Shown here piece after piece: positions 16,378 through 23,707 of a stretch of 35,309 bases of DNA. Every line of letters starts with the position of its first letter. Position 1 is the first letter of the stretch. The DNA comes from an uncultured Enterovibrio sp. (GTDB lineage Bacteria > Pseudomonadota > Gammaproteobacteria > Enterobacterales > Vibrionaceae): assembly GCA_947041315.1 (NCBI GenBank), contig CAMRDW010000011.1:1-35309 (forward strand), written 5' to 3'. The position numbers and the translations under genes are program-made. The notes below the pieces were generated by a model, which was not told the origin of the DNA, made no database searches, and worked only from the letters and a program-made list of their open reading frames with translations.

Positions 16378-17004
16378 TTATCCTTTTAAGTTGACAGCCG
16401 ATTTAACCTGTTTTCCAATCTCGTCCCAACGCCCTTCTTGAATTAAACTCTTTTCCACCATCCAGCTTCCACCACAGGCAAGCACTCTTTCAATGGCAAG
16501 GTAGTCTTTGATATTTTCCTGCGTGATGCCGCCTGTGGGAATAAATTCTACTTGGGTATAAGGTGCAAGGAGCGCTTTAAGCATATTGATGCCACCGGAT
16601 GCCTCTGCGGGGAAAAACTTCAGTGTTGTGAGTCCCATTTCTAAAGCCAGCTCGATAGTCGTTGGGTTATTGACACCCGGAATGATGTCTATGCCTATTT
16701 CTTGGCATGCAATCACAGTGTTAGGGTTAAAGCCGGGTGATACAACAAAGTTCGCTCCGGCCTTCTTGGCCATAATAGCTTGTTCGCGATTGAGAACCGT
16801 ACCAGCTCCTATCAGCATGTCGGGGTGTGCTTCTCGCAGTAAACGAATGCCTTCTACGGCGGCGTTTGATCGGAAAGTGATTTCAGCTATGTTTAAGTCA
16901 TTTTCTATCAGCGTCTTAGCTAAAGGAATAATATCTTGTGCATGCTCGAGGGTAATGATTGGAATAATTTTAATGGCTGCGATCTGTTGGGCCAATGTGA
17001 TCAT
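16378..17004 (-). CDS. eda: KDPG/KHG aldolase
   Basis: Cleaves 2-keto-3-deoxy-6-phosphogluconate to pyruvate and glyceraldehyde 3-phosphate (Entner-Doudoroff pathway, sugar-acid breakdown) and can also act on 4-hydroxy-2-oxoglutarate. It is a class I TIM-barrel aldolase with 208 residues (E. coli Eda 213). The Schiff-base lysine is Lys129 in TLKFFPAEASGG and the catalytic Glu41 is in AEITFRS. GAGTVL and PTGGI form the phosphate and substrate sites. I chose the ATG at 17004 because AAGGA lies 8 bases upstream; two further in-frame ATGs at 17028 and 17025 have no ribosome-binding site. edd, kdgK and uxu genes are absent here, so which acid it serves is open. It stands alone between aspA and the ERIC cluster. 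Confidence 0.93.
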   Translation of the reverse strand: MITLAQQIAAIKIIPIITLEHAQDIIPLAKTLIENDLNIAEITFRSNAAVEGIRLLREAHPDMLIGAGTVLNREQAIMAKKAGANFVVSPGFNPNTVIACQEIGIDIIPGVNNPTTIELALEMGLTTLKFFPAEASGGINMLKALLAPYTQVEFIPTGGITQENIKDYLAIERVLACGGSWMVEKSLIQEGRWDEIGKQVKSAVNLKG

Positions 17005-17222
17005 TGAGAGTGTCCTTTTGGTCATCATATTTAAATAATTGCCGAATTTCTATTCAAAATGCACTTCTGGGATTGTGAGATTGCGATAGAGGAATGAATG
17101 CCTTTTTGTTTAATGGATCAAGGGTGTATTTTTGCATGAATATTGCTCTAAGACTTATGACTATTTGTCAAAAATATCAAGCGATTGTGGAATGCGTTAA
17201 GCCACAGATCATATTCCCTCAA

Positions 17223-17348
17223 TATACCCGTCGGCTTGAAGTTGCGTGTGTGTTGGCAGCTCTCGCTCAGGCCAATGACAAAGTAGAACTATGGTCAGGG
17301 CCTTCAGTCGTTTGCCGCTGGCGCGCATCTTCAAGTGTCTTGTGTATA
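17223..17348 (+). repeat. ERIC-family repeat (complete)
   Basis: 126 bp from TATACCCGTCGGCTTGAAGT to GTCTTGTGTATA. Slightly diverged at both ends, with a full core including CTCGCTCAGGCCAATGACAA. Confidence 0.87.
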
Positions 17349-17355
17349 GAGCACT

Positions 17356-17414
17356 TATGCTCAGGCGCTTTGCGTTTTTGCAGGTGAGCTGCAACGTCCA
17401 ATATCTTGGGATAT
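17356..17414 (+). repeat. ERIC-family repeat, right-half fragment
   Basis: The fragment starts at the internal TATGCTCAGG and ends in ATATCTTGGGATAT, seven bases after the previous complete copy. The left half is missing. Confidence 0.65.
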
Positions 17415-17495
17415 CGAAAAATTACCTTGTGTTTTCAGTGACGCTTTTTGTTCAATATTGGGTTAAGGGGGGAATGGGATGGGGAGCATTTCTCT

Positions 17496-17530
17496 GGCGC
17501 CTGGCTGCATTTTTAAGTCTCTTGGGTATA
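17496..17530 (+). repeat. ERIC-family repeat, right-end fragment
   Basis: About 35 bases, GCGCCTGGCTGCATTTTTAA then GTCTCTTGGGTATA, matching only the right end of the repeat. Its TATA is shared with the next full copy. Confidence 0.65.
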
Positions 17531-17653
17531 CCCGTCGCCTTTGAAGTTGCGTGGTTGTTGGCTGCACTCTCTCAGCCCAATCACATAGTACCGCTATGCT
17601 CAGGGGCTTCGTTTGCTTGCCGCCTACACGCATCTTCAATTCCTTTGGGTATA
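17527..17653 (+). repeat. ERIC-family repeat (complete)
   Basis: 127 bp from TATACCCGTCGCCTTTGAAG to TCCTTTGGGTATA, joined to the preceding fragment through the shared TATA. Confidence 0.88.
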
Positions 17654-17894
17654 TATTGCTTTTAAAATGAAGATTAATTAAAAACAATATTATCTTCTTA
17701 TTTGAGTCGAAATTTAATGCTCATTTGTTTTTTTTTTGTTCGTTTGAGTTGCAAATACTTATTTGAAAGGTGCGAGCAAAGTCATGCACCGTTAGAATAG
17801 AGCTTTTAGGAACAAGTGAGGTTTCAGGTCTTATTTGTGATACCTTAGAGAAAACTGCGCAAAGCGCTTGGATAATTTTAAAAAGGTGATTTTG

Positions 17895-18137
17895 ATGTCG
17901 ATAGAAATTCTAGAAAAGCTTGAAACTAAAGTTCAGTTGGCAGTGGATACTATTTCTCTTTTACAACTGGAAATTGAAGAGTTAAAAGAAAAGAATGATA
18001 CTTTGGGGCTTGAGTCAGAGGCATTTCGTGAAAATCGCGATACATTAGATAAAGAAAATGAGCGTTTGCGTCTTGATCATGAAGCGTGGCAAGAACGTAT
18101 TCGTAACTTGTTAGGTAAAATTGAAGAAATAGAATAA
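17895..18137 (+). CDS. zapB: Cell division protein ZapB
   Basis: An 80-residue cytoplasmic coiled-coil protein (E. coli ZapB 81 aa) that binds ZapA and helps organise the FtsZ ring. The whole chain is heptad-rich: FEKLE-like ILEKLETKVQLAVDTISLLQ at the start, then EIEELKEKN and a C-terminal WQERIRNLLGKIEEIE, all as in E. coli. I chose ATG 17895 with AAAGG about 8 bases upstream; the frame stays open to 17868 but the extra nine residues are not conserved. It is divergent from eda and convergent with rraA, and ends in its own terminator. Confidence 0.95.
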   Translation: MSIEILEKLETKVQLAVDTISLLQLEIEELKEKNDTLGLESEAFRENRDTLDKENERLRLDHEAWQERIRNLLGKIEEIE

Positions 18138-18179
18138 AAAAGTAAATCCGAGAGGTTTTTCTTATTTCTTTTTAGTAAG

Positions 18180-18207
18180 CCACCTCCATTTTCGAGGTGG
18201 TTTTTTT
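18180..18207 (+). terminator. Terminator of zapB
   Basis: CCACCTC-ATTTTC-GAGGTGG type hairpin followed by seven T. It sits nine bases before the rraA stop on the other strand. Confidence 0.9.
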
Positions 18208-18215
18208 GGGTGCGG

Positions 18216-18701
18216 TTATTCAATATCGATTGGCTCTTGAGAGAGAATAACACCGGTACTGTCTGCATAAATATGGTCTTCAGGGATAAAGGTTACACCC
18301 CCAAAATTGACAGGAATGTCAGTATCACCAATGCCTTGTGTATCTGCAGAAACAGGGATGGATGCAATGGCTTGTATGCCAATTTCGATTTCATCAAGAA
18401 GATCAACATCGCGGACACAACCGTAAACAACCAAACCTTCCCAGTTGTTTTCACAAGCCAATGTTGCGATATCAGAATCCACTAATGCACGGCGTAATGA
18501 ACCGCCACCATCAATGAGCATGACGCAGCCTTCACCATTTTCTTGTGCAAGCTGTTTAATCAATCCATTGTCTTCGAAGCATTTTACTGTTCTTATTTGG
18601 CCGCCAAATGAGCGACGACCCCCGTATGAACTCATCATAGGTTCAAGTACATCGACCTGATCTAAGTATATGTCGCACAGTTCTGAGGTATTGTATTCCA
18701 T
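18216..18701 (-). CDS. rraA: Regulator of RNase E activity RraA
   Basis: A 161-residue protein, the same length as E. coli RraA, which binds RNase E and restrains mRNA decay. The sequence is colinear: [19 protein letters not shown] at the start, [19 protein letters not shown], then [13 protein letters not shown] and [12 protein letters not shown], ending [11 protein letters not shown]. The family fold is related to class II aldolases and methyltransferase-like proteins, but no catalysis is needed for its inhibitory role. I chose the ATG at 18701 (weak AAGAG upstream); an open extension to 18824 is hydrophobic and not conserved. It lies downstream of menA, with a 9-bp inverted repeat GAAGAAAAG/CTTTTCTTC (18812-18836) in the gap. 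Confidence 0.96.
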   Translation of the reverse strand: MEYNTSELCDIYLDQVDVLEPMMSSYGGRRSFGGQIRTVKCFEDNGLIKQLAQENGEGCVMLIDGGGSLRRALVDSDIATLACENNWEGLVVYGCVRDVDLLDEIEIGIQAIASIPVSADTQGIGDTDIPVNFGGVTFIPEDHIYADSTGVILSQEPIDIE

Positions 18702-18850
18702 AATCACGTCTCTTAGATGATACCTGGTCGGTAGACTGTTGTGAGGCTTTTCGCATAAATTGCGGCAGCGTGTTGCCAAAAAGTATAACGAGAAGATGAA
18801 GCATTGCAATGGAAGAAAAGACAATTCCTTTTCTTCGTGTGAGCGTATCC

Positions 18851-19753
18851 TTAAAGCAGTATGCCTGCAATAAATAAGATGTTTGTTAATAATGCGACTT
18901 TTATTATATCCCCCATCATGGGCCGAAGACTTTCAGGGGCTGCGGTCTGCCATACCGCTTTCCCGTGCTTGACCCCGAAAGGGATGGACAACACAAACAA
19001 CCAAGAATAAATCCCACCGTCATAAAGAAGGGCAAAAACAGAGAAGAAAAGGTAGGAAAAAAACAACAGGGCTTGGTGATATATCCGTCCCCATTTAGGA
19101 CCGATACGCACAATTAAGGTCATTTTTCCGCAGGCTCTGTCATTATCAATGTCTCGTAAGTTGTTGATATTTAGAACACAAACAGCAAGAAGACCGCAAG
19201 CTGTTGCGGGAAAAAAAATCTCAAAATTAAAGACGCCCGATTGAAGGTAAAAGCTTCCCCCAACCCCTAACCACCCAAAAAAAATTAAAACAGAAAGGTC
19301 GCCAAGTCCACGATAGCCATAGGGTTTATTTCCGACTGTGTAACATATGGATGCCAAGATGGAAAGGCCTCCCAAAACGATGAAAATCATGATTTCAGTC
19401 ATTTTGTTAAATGCGCTTAAAACCAAGAGCAAGCCCACGAATATTGTTAATATCGCATTGAATACAATTACTTTTTTCATCAACTTGGGCGTGACTAATC
19501 CTTGCTGAATGGCGCGCTTGGGCCCAAGGCGTGCATCGCTGTCGGTACCTTTTATTGCGTCGCCGTAGTCATTGGCTAAGTTAGATAAAATTTGGAGCAA
19601 AAGAGCGGTGATGACTGCAAATATCATCAAGTGATAAGAAAAATCTGAATGATTAATAGCCAAAACGCTTCCGCAAAAAATGGACGCAATAGCCAAAGGA
19701 AGCGTTTTAGGGCGTGCGGCATCAAGCCAAATCTTAAAAATGGAGGAGGACAT
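18851..19753 (-). CDS. menA: 1,4-dihydroxy-2-naphthoate polyprenyltransferase MenA
   Basis: An inner-membrane UbiA-family prenyltransferase that attaches the isoprenoid tail to 1,4-dihydroxy-2-naphthoate, giving demethylmenaquinone. It has 300 residues with 8-9 hydrophobic segments. The two Asp-rich, Mg-diphosphate-binding motifs are present: [13 protein letters not shown] at about 61-73, and [14 protein letters not shown] in the second half. The start [20 protein letters not shown] matches the family's W-L-x-x-x-RPKTLPL pattern; a TTG five codons upstream is open, and neither has a clear ribosome-binding site. It follows hslU on the same strand after a terminator, as in E. coli. Menaquinone supports anaerobic fumarate respiration, in keeping with aspA-dcuA in the same window. 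Confidence 0.96.
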   Translation of the reverse strand: MSSSIFKIWLDAARPKTLPLAIASIFCGSVLAINHSDFSYHLMIFAVITALLLQILSNLANDYGDAIKGTDSDARLGPKRAIQQGLVTPKLMKKVIVFNAILTIFVGLLLVLSAFNKMTEIMIFIVLGGLSILASICYTVGNKPYGYRGLGDLSVLIFFGWLGVGGSFYLQSGVFNFEIFFPATACGLLAVCVLNINNLRDIDNDRACGKMTLIVRIGPKWGRIYHQALLFFSYLFFSVFALLYDGGIYSWLFVLSIPFGVKHGKAVWQTAAPESLRPMMGDIIKVALLTNILFIAGILL

Positions 19754-19834
19754 AGTTGTCAACGTCAATTAAAAAAAGCGGCGCTTATTATTGGCGTTTT
19801 TTTTCGGATGAGCAATATAGAAAAATAAATGCAT

Positions 19835-19862
19835 GAAAAAAGGCAGCCGACGGGCTGCCTTT
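19835..19862 (-). terminator. Terminator of hslVU
   Basis: AAAGGCAGCC/GGCTGCCTTT with a GACG loop. On the minus strand it is followed by six T, 19 bases after the hslU stop. Confidence 0.92.
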
Positions 19863-19880
19863 AAAAAACAAAGAGATAAA

Positions 19881-21215
19881 TTAAAGAATGAAGCGGTTGA
19901 GATCTTCGTTGTCGATAAGTTCATCTAAATGAGATCGAACGTAGTCTGCATCAATAACAAAGGAATCTCCGCCACGTTCGCTTGCATCAAAGGATATTTC
20001 ATCCATAAGGCGTTCAATGATGGTGTGTAAGCGACGAGCCCCGATGTTTTCTGTTTTCTCATTGACGCGCCAAGCGGCATTGGCTATTTCTTCAATCCCT
20101 GCGTCTGTAAAGGAAAGGTTGACTTTTTCCGTTTCCATTAAGGCGCAATATTGCTCAGTGAGAGAGGCATTGGGCTCTATCAATATGCGTTTAAAGTCAG
20201 AGGCCGACAAGGCTTCCAATTCGACTCGAATAGGCAAACGTCCTTGAAGTTCTGGGATTAAATCAGAAGGAACGGACACTTGGAATGCACCTGAGGCAAT
20301 AAACAAAATATGATCTGTTTTTACCATTCCATGTTTGGTTGAAACGGTGCTGCCTTCGATAAGGGGAAGCAAGTCTCTTTGTACGCCTTCGCGAGAAACG
20401 TCAGGACCTGAGCTTTCACCGCGCTTACAAATTTTGTCAATTTCGTCGATGAAGACAATGCCGTTATTTTCTACTGAAAAAATAGCTTCTTCTTTGAGTT
20501 CTTCTTGATTAACGAGTTTGGCGGCTTCTTCTTCAGCAACGGCTTTTAATGCGTCTTTGAGTTTCATTTTCCGTTTTTTGGTCGCGCCTGCGCCACCCAG
20601 ATTTTGAAACATCCCTTGCAGCTGATTGGTCATTTCTTCCATGCCAGGAGGGGCCATGATTTCCAAGCTCATTTGAGGGGCGACGAGGTCAATTTCGATC
20701 TCTTTGTCGTCAAGCTTCCCTTCTCGGATTTTTTTTCGGAAATTCTGACGTGTTGAAGAGTCTTCTTTTGGTTCATCAGATTGCCCCCAAGCATCGCGTG
20801 GCGGTGGAATTAAGATGTCCAAAATACGCTCTTCAGCGCGCTCTTCTGCAAGGTTTTTAACTTTCGCGATGGCTTGTTGGTTCGTCATTTTTATCGCAAC
20901 GTCTGTTAAATCACGGATGATGCTTTCGACTTCTTTACCAACGTAACCGACTTCAGTGAATTTTGTGGCTTCGACCTTAATGAAAGGCGCATTGGCCAAT
21001 TTGGCTAATCGGCGGGCGATTTCTGTTTTACCTACACCTGTAGGTCCAATCATTAAGATATTCTTGGGTGAGACTTCCGCACGTAAATCATCATTGAGTT
21101 GCATACGACGCCAGCGATTTCTTAGTGCAATCGCAACAGCTCGTTTTGCTTTGTTTTGGCCAATGATATGTCGGTCGAGTTCGGAAACAATTTCTCGTGG
21201 AGTCATTTCTGACAT
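19881..21215 (-). CDS. hslU: ATP-dependent protease ATPase subunit HslU
   Basis: An AAA+ unfoldase hexamer that feeds substrates to the HslV peptidase. It has 444 residues (E. coli 443). Walker A is GPTGVGKT at 57-64; Walker B is [10 protein letters not shown] near residue 250; the intervening I domain (about 110-240) is charged and Gln/Glu rich. The pore segment GYVGKEVES is present, as is the C-terminal LNRFIL tail that inserts into HslV. AGGA lies 8 bases before the ATG. The gene starts 15 bases after hslV, so the two are co-transcribed, probably from the heat-shock promoter upstream of hslV. Confidence 0.98.
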   Translation of the reverse strand: MSEMTPREIVSELDRHIIGQNKAKRAVAIALRNRWRRMQLNDDLRAEVSPKNILMIGPTGVGKTEIARRLAKLANAPFIKVEATKFTEVGYVGKEVESIIRDLTDVAIKMTNQQAIAKVKNLAEERAEERILDILIPPPRDAWGQSDEPKEDSSTRQNFRKKIREGKLDDKEIEIDLVAPQMSLEIMAPPGMEEMTNQLQGMFQNLGGAGATKKRKMKLKDALKAVAEEEAAKLVNQEELKEEAIFSVENNGIVFIDEIDKICKRGESSGPDVSREGVQRDLLPLIEGSTVSTKHGMVKTDHILFIASGAFQVSVPSDLIPELQGRLPIRVELEALSASDFKRILIEPNASLTEQYCALMETEKVNLSFTDAGIEEIANAAWRVNEKTENIGARRLHTIIERLMDEISFDASERGGDSFVIDADYVRSHLDELIDNEDLNRFIL

Positions 21216-21230
21216 ATTGTGAATCCTATC

Positions 21231-21755
21231 TTAATAATCTAATTCTTCGATGGTTTGGTGTTGGTTTGTGAAAACACAAATATTGCCAGCAATGTTTAAA
21301 GATTTTTTTGCAATCTCAAGTGCGCTTAGCTGTGTATTTTCAAGCAAAGCAATCGCAGCGGATTGTGCAAAATTACCACCAGACCCTATTGCAATGAGGT
21401 CGTTTTCCGGCTGAATGACATCCCCATTCCCTGTGATAATAAGCGAGGCGGTTGCGTCTGCGACTGCAAGTAAGGCCTCTAAACGACGTAAAGCGCGGTC
21501 TGAGCGCCAGTCTTTGGCTAATTCAACGGCGGATTTTGTTAAATGACCTTGATGTAATTCTAATTTTCGTTCAAAGCGTTCAAAAAGAGTAAAAGCATCC
21601 GCGGTTCCACCTGCAAATCCAGCAATCACTTTATTTTGATATAGGCGGCGAACCTTACGGGCATTGCCTTTCATTATGGTATTGCCCAGTGATACTTGGC
21701 CGTCACCAGCAATGACCACTTTGCCGTTGCGGCGAACAGAAACGATCGTTGTCAC
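21231..21755 (-). CDS. hslV: ATP-dependent protease peptidase subunit HslV
   Basis: A 174-residue threonine peptidase of the proteasome beta-subunit fold, forming a double hexamer capped by HslU. The catalytic Thr follows the initiator Met ([20 protein letters not shown]); other conserved parts are [17 protein letters not shown] and LIAIGSGG. The start codon is GTG with GAGG upstream, fixed by the need for Thr at position 2. The N-terminal half is almost identical to E. coli HslV. It is downstream of a candidate sigma-32 promoter at 21817-21845. Confidence 0.98.
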   Translation of the reverse strand: MTTIVSVRRNGKVVIAGDGQVSLGNTIMKGNARKVRRLYQNKVIAGFAGGTADAFTLFERFERKLELHQGHLTKSAVELAKDWRSDRALRRLEALLAVADATASLIITGNGDVIQPENDLIAIGSGGNFAQSAAIALLENTQLSALEIAKKSLNIAGNICVFTNQHQTIEELDY

Positions 21756-21816
21756 GGTTGAACCTCTTCTTCTTCATTTTCTGGTGAATACCAGTATTTC
21801 GGTAGATTAAGGCTAA

Positions 21817-21845
21817 ACGTGGGGATAGAAAAGAATAAAATCAAG
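21817..21845 (-). promoter_or_regulatory. Candidate sigma-32 (heat-shock) promoter of hslVU
   Basis: On the minus strand CTTGATT is followed after 14 bases by CCCCACGT, close to the sigma-32 consensus CTTGAAA-N14-CCCCATNT. It lies about 60 bases upstream of the hslV start, the expected place for this heat-shock operon. Confidence 0.75.
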
Positions 21846-21901
21846 TGTAAAATAGATTTGTTGTCGCGGTTTGTTGATTATTTCATCCTATTGATGAAAA
21901 A

Positions 21902-22447
21902 TCATTCCCAAAACCAAATTTCACAAGGCTCGATGCCGTTTCTTCGTAATAAATTACGATCTCGTTCGGCTTCACGTTTGAATGCATAAGGGCCGAGGAC
22001 AACACGATGCCAAAATCCTGTTTTGCCTTTGTTTTTTTTGATGTGGCTTTCAAGACCTTGAAAAGCAATCATGGCTTTGCGTTCGTTGGCTTGGCTGGCC
22101 AATTTGTAGGCGCCGCATTGCATTAAATAAGGTCTGTTCGAGATTTCCTGTTCTTTGGCTTCTACATGAATTTCTTTATTTTCAAGTCTTTCAATATAAG
22201 ACCATTTTTCTTTCGGTTTCGGAGGGATGGTATTAATATTTTCTGGTTTTTTTGTGTGCTGCGTTTTTGTTTTCTCAGGCTCAGGGGTTTTTGAAAGAGA
22301 ATAGAGGCCAGAACCCAAACCGAGCATCAATACAAAAGCGGTTATCGCCCATTTCACAGGAAATAAGGTTGGATTTGCTTTTTTTTTGTTATTTCGTGTT
22401 TGTTTACGCGGCGCTTTTCCGCGTTTGACATAATCTCTTGTTGCCAC
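21902..22447 (-). CDS. ftsN: Cell division protein FtsN (short form)
   Basis: An inner-membrane bitopic protein that triggers septal peptidoglycan synthesis. It has 181 residues against 319 in E. coli; the loss is in the periplasmic linker. Order: a short basic cytoplasmic tail beginning MATRDYVKRGKAP (the conserved N-terminus), one TM segment (about 33-51), a Pro/Lys/Glu-rich linker (about 52-100), and a C-terminal SPOR domain from about 104 (YLMQCGAYKLASQANER, RVVLGPYAFKREAE, ending near EPCEIWFWE) for binding denuded glycan. The start is GTG with a poor ribosome-binding site, but the conserved N-terminus fixes it. It lies between cytR and hslV, as in E. coli. Confidence 0.93.
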   Translation of the reverse strand: MATRDYVKRGKAPRKQTRNNKKKANPTLFPVKWAITAFVLMLGLGSGLYSLSKTPEPEKTKTQHTKKPENINTIPPKPKEKWSYIERLENKEIHVEAKEQEISNRPYLMQCGAYKLASQANERKAMIAFQGLESHIKKNKGKTGFWHRVVLGPYAFKREAERDRNLLRRNGIEPCEIWFWE

Positions 22448-22483
22448 AGGATTTGTATTTCTTTTTTATTAGTGGGGAATATA

Positions 22484-22517
22484 TGGTACTGACAAGCCTG
22501 AAAGTGTGCCAGTACCA
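22484..22517 (-). other. Inverted repeat between cytR and ftsN
   Basis: TGGTACTG and CAGTACCA are perfect 8-bp arms about 18 bases apart, 10 bases after the cytR stop. No T run follows, so this is either a weak terminator or an mRNA 3' hairpin. Confidence 0.45.
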
Positions 22518-22526
22518 AATGCAAAA

Positions 22527-23531
22527 TTAACGTGATGGCGGTGCAACGCTTTCACGTATTACCAGTTGCGCGTCAAGCAAGCGAGAGCCTATTTGAACTT
22601 CATTGCCTTTTAGCATCTTCAAAAGCAGCAGCATGGCTTGCTGTCCTATCTCATAACGCGGTTGGGACATGGTGGTCAAGGCAGGATCGCAAAACTCTGC
22701 AAATCGAATGTCATCAAAACCAATGAAGGAAATATCTTGTGGAACGCGGAAACCTAAACGTTTTGCTTGTTGCATGGCCCCAATTGCGATTACGTCAGAA
22801 TGACAAAATACAGCCGTGGGGGGGTTAGGCAAAGCAAGCAAGCTGCTCATTGCGCGCGCGCCGATGGCAAAGCTGCCATCTCCAGAGACGGTGTAAGCGG
22901 GGTTCACGCTTGTGCCTGCTCGGCGTAAGGCTTGTTGGTAGCCTTGAATACGAAATTGCGTTAAAGCCCCTTTCGGATCACCTGTTATTTGTGCGATCTG
23001 TTTGTGGCCGATTTTTGTTAGATAATTAACGGCTTCAAAGGCGGCAGTGAGATTATCAATGTGGACAGTCGGGAGTTCAAGATCCGGTGAAAATTCGCAT
23101 GCCATGACCAAAGGAGGAAGGTTTTTTTGTTCCGCCTTACTGATATCGAAAGGAATATTGGTTCCTAGAAGCAGCATTCCGTCGGCTTGTTTTGTAAAAA
23201 TAAGATTTACAAAAGAGTTTTCTCGCTTTTTTTGTTGGCCGCTGTCGCCAAGCAAGACAAGATACCCGTGCTCTGCCGCTGTTTCTTCAATGCCTCGAAT
23301 AATGTCACTGTAATAAGAGTCACAAATATCCGGCACAATGGCAATAATGGTTTTACTTTCGTTACGGCGTAAATTTCTTACCAATGAATTCGGACTGTAA
23401 CCCGCGTCAAGGACTGCTTTTTCAACTTTCTTTCGGGTCGATGTGGATACTTTTTCCGGATTCATCAGTGCACGAGAGACAGTGGCTGTTGAAACGCCAG
23501 CCAACTGGGCAACATCCTTCATTGTCGCCAT
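22527..23531 (-). CDS. cytR: LacI-family transcriptional repressor CytR
   Basis: A 334-residue LacI/GalR regulator (E. coli CytR 341) that represses nucleoside uptake and breakdown genes together with CRP and is relieved by cytidine. The N-terminal helix-turn-helix (about 4-23, MKDVAQLAGVSTATVSRALM) and hinge helix (about 48-58) are followed by a periplasmic-binding-protein-like ligand domain containing SVIGFDD-like SFIGFDDIRFAEFCDP. AAGGA lies about 9 bases before the ATG. I name it CytR from the sequence style and from its fixed place between priA and ftsN. The leader holds the hairpin CTTGCTGT/ACAGCAAG (23568-23591). Confidence 0.93.
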   Translation of the reverse strand: MATMKDVAQLAGVSTATVSRALMNPEKVSTSTRKKVEKAVLDAGYSPNSLVRNLRRNESKTIIAIVPDICDSYYSDIIRGIEETAAEHGYLVLLGDSGQQKKRENSFVNLIFTKQADGMLLLGTNIPFDISKAEQKNLPPLVMACEFSPDLELPTVHIDNLTAAFEAVNYLTKIGHKQIAQITGDPKGALTQFRIQGYQQALRRAGTSVNPAYTVSGDGSFAIGARAMSSLLALPNPPTAVFCHSDVIAIGAMQQAKRLGFRVPQDISFIGFDDIRFAEFCDPALTTMSQPRYEIGQQAMLLLLKMLKGNEVQIGSRLLDAQLVIRESVAPPSR

Positions 23532-23567
23532 AGACGTTATTCCTTTTCACTTATTAGGTGGCAAGCT

Positions 23568-23591
23568 CTTGCTGTGGAAAGTGACAGCAAG
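23568..23591 (-). promoter_or_regulatory. Hairpin in the cytR leader
   Basis: Perfect 8-bp arms CTTGCTGT and ACAGCAAG with an 8-base loop, about 37 bases upstream of the cytR start. It could be a transcript hairpin or a protein-binding dyad; its function is unknown. Confidence 0.4.
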
Positions 23592-23644
23592 TTGGCTTTT
23601 TTATATGCGTTATATCTTAAACATATGATGAAGCATTAAACATG

Positions 23645-23670
23645 TTTCTCTTAACACTCCTTAAGAGAAA
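23645..23670. repeat. Perfect 10-bp inverted repeat between priA and cytR
   Basis: TTTCTCTTAA and TTAAGAGAAA are separated by six bases, about 38 bases after the priA stop. It lacks a terminal T run on the minus strand, so it is not a standard terminator. Confidence 0.5.
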
Positions 23671-23707
23671 TGCGTGATATTGCTCGGTATAACAAAAGGA
23701 AGTTGAA

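Larger units (their letters stand above)
17005..17894. other. Repeat-rich intergenic region between eda and zapB
   Basis: About 890 bases without an accepted gene. It holds two complete and two partial ERIC copies within 17223-17653, all in the same orientation. Bases 17654-17894 are the zapB upstream region; I see no clear promoter there. Confidence 0.65.
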
